Below, one piece after another: positions 51,249-54,581 of a stretch of DNA of 54,581 nt. The stretch comes from Eubacterium sp. AF22-8LB (lineage in GTDB: Bacteria > Bacillota_I > Bacilli_A > Erysipelotrichales > Erysipelotrichaceae), in the NCBI RefSeq assembly GCF_003458715.1, contig NZ_QRVI01000016.1, positions 1 to 54,581 on the forward strand, in the 5' to 3' direction. The notes below the pieces were generated by a model, which was not told where the DNA came from, did not search any database, and saw only the letters and a program-made list of their open reading frames with translations. The stretch's first letter is position 1. The number at the start of each line of letters is the position of its first letter. The translations under genes were made by a program, and so were the position numbers.

Positions 51249-51936
51249 GTATGAAAAAGCAGAGCAGGAAAAACTTTATGCACAGACACACCAAAAGACG
51301 GTAGAGGTAGCTGTTGAGAAAAAAGTGCCTTATGAGAAATGTGAAAAATGTGACCGTACTGCTTACCGGAAAGCAAAAGAAAAATGCGATAGCCGTAAAA
51401 GCCAGTTAGAAAAGAAATATAAAAATATGACGATTGGTTATGAAAGTATCTTGTTTCTACTGGCATGGTACAGCATAACAACAACACTGTTTACTGCGAT
51501 TCTTTCGCCGGTTTTCCTTAACGACTGTATCGTCTTTTTCGGTGCGTTAGGAAAAGGAATGGGAAGTTTATTTCGGGAGTTTGTGACAGGTGCAGACTCT
51601 TTCGGACAGTTAAGCAGTGGAATACCTAACAGTATTCTTTCCGGGATTGTGTACTGGCTGATTGCCGGTACTGTCATGGCAATTTTATTCGTAATAACCG
51701 GGTGGCTGATAATCGGGATTGGTTATCAGGTAGGAAAAATCTACCGGAAATATTGTTGGGATATCATCAGTATCGTGGTAGCGATAACGAGTACAGCTGT
51801 TGTAATTTACTTTGGAGAATGGATTAAAAACGCTAATCCGATAAATCTTATTGTATTGCTATTACTGTCGCATATTATTTATATTGGAATCAGATGTTAT
51901 GTGAAAGACTGGATGGAAGAACGAGGATATTATTAA
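50968..51936 (+). CDS. DUF6040-like coiled-coil membrane protein overlapping the relaxase gene
   Basis: A 322-residue protein whose first 280 bases overlap the relaxase gene in the +1 frame. Residues 1-115 are coiled coil (LLLMTEQMQDELDQKDQTIQ, ENIEALRTRLRQTEERLTSE), followed by a Cys-containing segment (YEKCEKCDRTAYRKAKEKCD), then four membrane helices from about residue 153. It has a strong GAGGGAG site before ATG 50968. From memory it matches DUF6040 proteins of clostridial mobilizable elements. It could link the relaxosome to the membrane or a helper secretion channel; that is inference. Confidence 0.82.
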   Translation: MSECRNLENVGQVEELLLMTEQMQDELDQKDQTIQELNRQLSESLTLNEKLNSENRAENIEALRTRLRQTEERLTSETDSRKRADAEAVAWKFKYEKAEQEKLYAQTHQKTVEVAVEKKVPYEKCEKCDRTAYRKAKEKCDSRKSQLEKKYKNMTIGYESILFLLAWYSITTTLFTAILSPVFLNDCIVFFGALGKGMGSLFREFVTGADSFGQLSSGIPNSILSGIVYWLIAGTVMAILFVITGWLIIGIGYQVGKIYRKYCWDIISIVVAITSTAVVIYFGEWIKNANPINLIVLLLLSHIIYIGIRCYVKDWMEERGYY

Positions 51937-51939
51937 AAG

Positions 51940-51971
51940 AGGACAGGGAAATTTCATAATCTTCCTGTCCT
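51940..51971 (+). terminator. Hairpin after the mobilization genes
   Basis: AGGACAGG/CCTGTCCT stem with a 16-base loop; the T tail is weak, so it may be a terminator or a processing hairpin. Confidence 0.5.
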
Positions 51972-52022
51972 TAGTAAGGGACTATTGATTGTTTATATAA
52001 AGAAAAAGTATATAAATAAATC

Positions 52023-52076
52023 TTGACAATTAGTACGAACTCGGACTATACTATAAAAGTCCGGATTCGTACTAAT
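52023..52076 (+). promoter_or_regulatory. MarR-MATE promoter with paired operators
   Basis: TTGACA (52023-52028), an 18-base spacer and TATACT (52047-52052). AGTACGAACTCGGACT (52032-52047) fills the spacer and AGTCCGGATTCGTACT (52058-52073) lies just after the -10; both fit AGTNCGRAYTCGNACT and together form a 19-bp-arm inverted repeat (52029-52047 and 52058-52076). MarR binding here would block polymerase, so the module should be autorepressed and inducible. Confidence 0.85.
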
Positions 52077-52091
52077 TTAAGGAGAAAAAAG

Positions 52092-52550
52092 ATGAGAAAA
52101 GATAATAATATGATAATACAGTTGCAACGATATTATGCTTTATGGAAAGAATGTACAGCAATGTATGAGGAATGGTCAAAGGATCAGGGACTGTCTTCAA
52201 ATGGAGTTTTTGCTTTGTATTCATTTTATGAAAGTAATGGAAGATGCACGCAGAAAATGATAAGTGAAAAATGGAATATACCTAAGCAAACGGTAAATAC
52301 GATACTAAAAGATTTTCAGAAAAAAGGATACATCAATATGGTATCTGATGATTCAGACAAGAGAAATAAGCTGATATGCCTCACAGAATCAGGAATGGAA
52401 TATACGAAAGATATCATAGAAAAACTGCACTCAAAAGAAATATATGTAATCGAAAAAATGGGATTAGAGAATATAGAAAGTCTTAATGATAATACAGAGC
52501 TGTTTATCAGACTTTTCAAGGAAGGAGATTGTAAGAAAAATGAATCATAA
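52092..52550 (+). CDS. MarR-family transcriptional regulator
   Basis: A 152-residue MarR-type winged helix. The DNA-binding part is CTQKMISEKWNIPKQTVNTI with the wing MVSDDSDKRNKLICLTESG; helices at both ends form the dimer. These repressors lose DNA binding when they meet a small ligand. The gene has a double operator in its promoter and overlaps the MATE gene by 11 bases, so it almost surely controls itself and the exporter. ATG 52092 follows AAGGAG. Confidence 0.92.
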   Translation: MRKDNNMIIQLQRYYALWKECTAMYEEWSKDQGLSSNGVFALYSFYESNGRCTQKMISEKWNIPKQTVNTILKDFQKKGYINMVSDDSDKRNKLICLTESGMEYTKDIIEKLHSKEIYVIEKMGLENIESLNDNTELFIRLFKEGDCKKNES

Positions 52551-53859
52551 ATCATTATTTTTTAAATATGTTATTCCATCTATTATAGCATTTGCATTAT
52601 CAGGAATATATGCGATAGTGGATGGATATTTTGTAGGCAATACCATAGGAGATGCTGGACTTTCGGCTATTAATATTGCATATCCGATTGTGGCTTTGAT
52701 TCAGGCTCTTGGAACAGGAATTGGTATGGGAGGAGCTGTTTATTACTCAATTAATGCAGCAGAAAAGAAAGGAAAACGGGCAGAAGAATTTATTGCTACA
52801 AGCTGGTGGCTTCTTGTAATAGTAAGTGTTATCAGTACCATAATTATTTACTCCTTTTCGTCTAAAATTTTAGGATTGCTTGGAGCAGATGGAATTATAT
52901 TAACAAATGCGACAGATTATATCAAAATTATAGCACTTGGAGCAATATTGCAGATTCTTGGAACTGGAATGATGCCATTCATTAGAAATTATGGAAACTC
53001 TTTCTGGTCAATGTTTGCGATGGTTGGTGGATTCATAACCAATATTGTTCTGGATTTTATCTTTGTATGGATATATGAAATGGGCATGAAAGGTGCAGCC
53101 ACAGCTACAATAGCCGGACAGGGTGTGACTGCAGCAATTGCAATCATATACGCATTATATAATAAAAAGTTTTATGTGTATGTATCCTTAAAAAATGTAA
53201 AAGAAATGTGTGGCGCTATATTCAGAGTAGGTCTTGCACCATTTGGGCTAGCATTGACTCCTAATATTTCATTGGTGTTTATAAACCGATTCTCCGCTTC
53301 TTATGGGGGAGAAAAAGCTATTGCAACTTATGCATGTGTATCCTATATTATCTGTATCATATATCTCATATTGCAGGGCGTAGGTGATGGAAGTCAACCT
53401 TTAATGAGCCGTTTTTATGGTGAGAAGGATCAAGAAAGCCTGAGAGGAGTTCAGAGAATGGCATACATTTTTGCAATAATTCTTGCTGTTTGTGGTGGAA
53501 TTATCATGTATGTAAACAGAGCAAATATTGGAGGGGTTTTCGGAGCTTCTTATGAAGTAAGTATTGAGATTTCTAAAATTGTACCTATATTTTTAGTGTC
53601 ATTACCATTTGTTGCGATTACCAGAATAGCGACAGCTGGATTTTATGCTACTGAAAAAAGTGGATTGTCATACATTCTCACATTCATTGAACCAGTATTG
53701 ATGCTGATATTTATGCTTGTTTTACCACCTTTATTTGGTGGACAGATTATGATATGGTGGAGTACGGTATTGGCACGTGTTTTTTCAGCGATTCTGGCAT
53801 TCATACTAATAAAATATTGCGAAAAGGGAGATTTGCAATATGGAATACAGAAAATTTAA
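52540..53859 (+). CDS. MATE family efflux transporter, element cargo
   Basis: A 439-residue MATE exporter. The first helix (FFKYVIPSIIAFALSGIYAI) with VDGYFVGNTIGDAGLSAINI, the helix-7 region (RVGLAPFGLALTPNISLVFI) and GVGDGSQPLMSRFYGEKD are typical of the MepA-like branch. It starts 11 bases before the marR stop, so it is translated by coupling. It is the only evident cargo of the element and may give tolerance to a drug, disinfectant or bile-type compound. Codons are more AT-rich than the mobilization genes, suggesting a separate origin. Confidence 0.92.
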   Translation: MNHKSLFFKYVIPSIIAFALSGIYAIVDGYFVGNTIGDAGLSAINIAYPIVALIQALGTGIGMGGAVYYSINAAEKKGKRAEEFIATSWWLLVIVSVISTIIIYSFSSKILGLLGADGIILTNATDYIKIIALGAILQILGTGMMPFIRNYGNSFWSMFAMVGGFITNIVLDFIFVWIYEMGMKGAATATIAGQGVTAAIAIIYALYNKKFYVYVSLKNVKEMCGAIFRVGLAPFGLALTPNISLVFINRFSASYGGEKAIATYACVSYIICIIYLILQGVGDGSQPLMSRFYGEKDQESLRGVQRMAYIFAIILAVCGGIIMYVNRANIGGVFGASYEVSIEISKIVPIFLVSLPFVAITRIATAGFYATEKSGLSYILTFIEPVLMLIFMLVLPPLFGGQIMIWWSTVLARVFSAILAFILIKYCEKGDLQYGIQKI

Positions 53860-53906
53860 CAATCAGATAGTAGCAAGAATAATCTAGGTTTATCTATTGT
53901 ATTTTT

Positions 53907-53942
53907 AAGGACAGCCTCATAGCAATAGGGCTGTCCTTTTAA
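53907..53942 (+). terminator. Terminator of the MarR-MATE module
   Basis: Perfect 10-bp stem AAGGACAGCC/GGCTGTCCTT with a 12-base loop and a T tail. Confidence 0.88.
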
Positions 53943-53992
53943 AATTATGAAGCTAATTTTTAATAAATTCTAGTAGATTTTGATTGGAATAA

Positions 53993-54229
53993 TCATAACT
54001 CTAATGAATCTTCAGCATCTACCCACATCTGTAAATTCCCATCAAGATATAACCTTGCATATTCTAATGGCTCATCGATTGCAAGCGATGTCAAAGCACA
54101 ATCAGATCCAGGTGTGGTTCTTAAATTTTTTTCTGCTTCCCAACAATCAATACGGAGTATATAGCCCGTATTAGTATATACATCAATGCTGTTGCACTGT
54201 GGATTGTATTCTGCAAATATTGTTCTCAT
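53993..54229 (-). CDS. Small DUF6061-like protein
   Basis: A 78-residue protein (MRTIFAEYNPQCNSIDVYTN, then GYILRIDCWEAEKNLRTTPG and SLAIDEPLEYARLYLDG). From memory it matches DUF6061, a small protein often found at the ends of clostridial mobilizable elements; function is unknown. No membrane segment or signal peptide. ATG 54229 follows GGAGATGGG. It is convergent with the MATE gene and isolated. Confidence 0.75.
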   Translation of the reverse strand: MRTIFAEYNPQCNSIDVYTNTGYILRIDCWEAEKNLRTTPGSDCALTSLAIDEPLEYARLYLDGNLQMWVDAEDSLEL

Positions 54230-54341
54230 TGTATCCCATCTCCTTATCATTTAATCAATCAGTAGTAGCAAAAATTAAGAAGCATTTCAATCAGTTCACC
54301 ATGTCACTTTTATTTTGTGTTATACTGTCTTATAGATTTTT

Positions 54342-54419
54342 CTTGCCCTTGTATTTGCCCTTATCAGAGTGCATAAACACTGATGGGACGATATAACACA
54401 AGGGAAATAATAAGGGAAA
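54342..54419. repeat. Right-end arm repeats of the element
   Basis: CTTGCCCTTGT and TTTGCCCTTAT (54354-54364), then AAGGGAAATAA and TAAGGGAAA in inverse orientation (54400-54419). The order and orientation match the left-end array. Between them is a further dyad (CAGAGTG...CACTG). The rest of 54251-54341 is AT-rich with no gene seen. Confidence 0.65.
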
Positions 54420-54461
54420 GCTCACCTGCGACAAATCCAGTGTTTTCAAGGGGGTGCGAAG

Positions 54462-54494
54462 AATTTAATAATAAAATATAACAGTTATTAAATT
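54462..54494. repeat. Perfect inverted repeat in the right flank
   Basis: AATTTAATAA/TTATTAAATT with a 13-base spacer, just outside the candidate right end of the element. It could be a weak terminator or operator of the chromosomal gene that follows. Confidence 0.45.
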
Positions 54495-54578
54495 TCTTAA
54501 AACAGGTGAAATCTCAATCGGGATTTGTTAAGTTGGTAGTAATTTTTTGCAATAATGAAGGTAAAGGAGAGCATTTTA

Positions 54579-54581
54579 TGA
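54579..54581 (+). CDS. Start codon of a gene running out of the window
   Basis: ATG at 54579 is preceded by AAAGGAG at 54563-54569 with good spacing. Only the first codon is in the window, so nothing can be said about the product. Confidence 0.4.
   Translation, partial: 

Larger units (their letters stand above)
46221..54451. mobile_element. Integrative mobilizable element (about 8.2 kb)
   Basis: Contents from left to right: tyrosine integrase, XRE repressor, divergent promoters with operators, excisionase-like gene, DUF3847-type gene, oriT, MobQ relaxase with two overlapping coiled-coil genes, MarR, MATE exporter and a DUF6061-like gene. There are no conjugation-channel genes, so it would depend on a helper. 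Boundaries are the 9-bp TTTTCAAGG present at 46221-46229 and 54443-54451, each outside an array of arm-type repeats; these limits are tentative. Base composition of 46.3-51.3 kb is richer in G+C than the chromosome around it, marking foreign origin. Confidence 0.8.

Noticed and set aside
1..54581. tRNA, rRNA or CRISPR sequences
   Set aside because: No cloverleaf-like segment, rRNA stretch or regular repeat-spacer array was recognised by eye; a tRNAscan-type search would be decisive.

Overview
The window reads as a chromosomal segment of a low-G+C Gram-positive bacterium (Firmicutes/Bacillota). The AT-rich codon use, the pcrA-ligA-camS-gatCAB cluster, a T-box upstream of metG, sigma-54/LevR control of a mannose-family PTS, and the surface-protein style fit a gut Erysipelotrichia-type organism. 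That taxonomic guess is inference. About the last 8.2 kb is a foreign element, visibly richer in G+C in its middle, of a kind common in Lachnospiraceae and other gut clostridia.

Layout. 1-3.6 kb: the start of a leftward amidohydrolase gene, a membrane-anchored VanY-like carboxypeptidase with a substituted zinc ligand, a ZIP metal transporter and a MATE exporter. 3.6-15.3 kb: rpoN (sigma-54) lies divergent to a LevR-type activator. A textbook -24/-12 promoter then drives EIIA, EIIB, EIIC and EIID of a mannose-family PTS and two SIS-domain enzymes resembling the FrlB/GfrE/GfrF deglycases. Two HAD phosphatases, a second MATE exporter and a small protein follow. The set looks like a self-contained system for Amadori products (fructoselysine/glucoselysine). 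15.3-19 kb: an alpha/beta hydrolase, a shrunken amidohydrolase without its metal-site histidines, an RlmI-type methyltransferase and an unrecognised acidic protein. 19-27.5 kb: pcrA, ligA, camS, gatC, gatA, gatB as one tight operon. 27.5-33.4 kb: a membrane-anchored unknown, a peptidase-E-like protein, a receiver-less winged-helix regulator, glycogen phosphorylase and a diguanylate cyclase. 33.4-40.8 kb: a decayed cyclase-family pseudogene, dxr, a FIVAR-type surface protein, an RDD-PHP fusion, a T-box leader with metG, and a small membrane protein. 40.8-44.2 kb: a second membrane GGDEF protein, two small membrane proteins and an orphan EIIC-EIID pair with no EIIA or EIIB. 44.3-46.15 kb: a broken IS605-type tnpB with its terminal palindromes and a possible omega-RNA remnant.

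46.2-54.45 kb is an integrative mobilizable element. It holds a tyrosine integrase, an XRE repressor controlling divergent promoters through three 19-bp operators, an excisionase-like protein, a DUF3847-type protein, an RSF1010/pIP501-like oriT, a MobQ relaxase with Tyr25, two coiled-coil genes of which one is embedded in and one overlaps the relaxase gene in the +1 frame, a MarR-MATE cargo module with paired 16-bp operators, and a small DUF6061-like gene. Both ends carry matching arrays of (T/A)AAGGG-type arm repeats and a shared 9-bp candidate core.

The points most worth a second look are the dual-coding relaxase region, the oriT and repressor switch of the element, the self-contained sigma-54 deglycase operon, the orphan EIIC-EIID locus, and two metal-site His-to-Arg changes in otherwise intact enzymes. 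No tRNA, rRNA or CRISPR array was seen. Start codons were chosen by Shine-Dalgarno position and often lie downstream of the longest possible reading frame.
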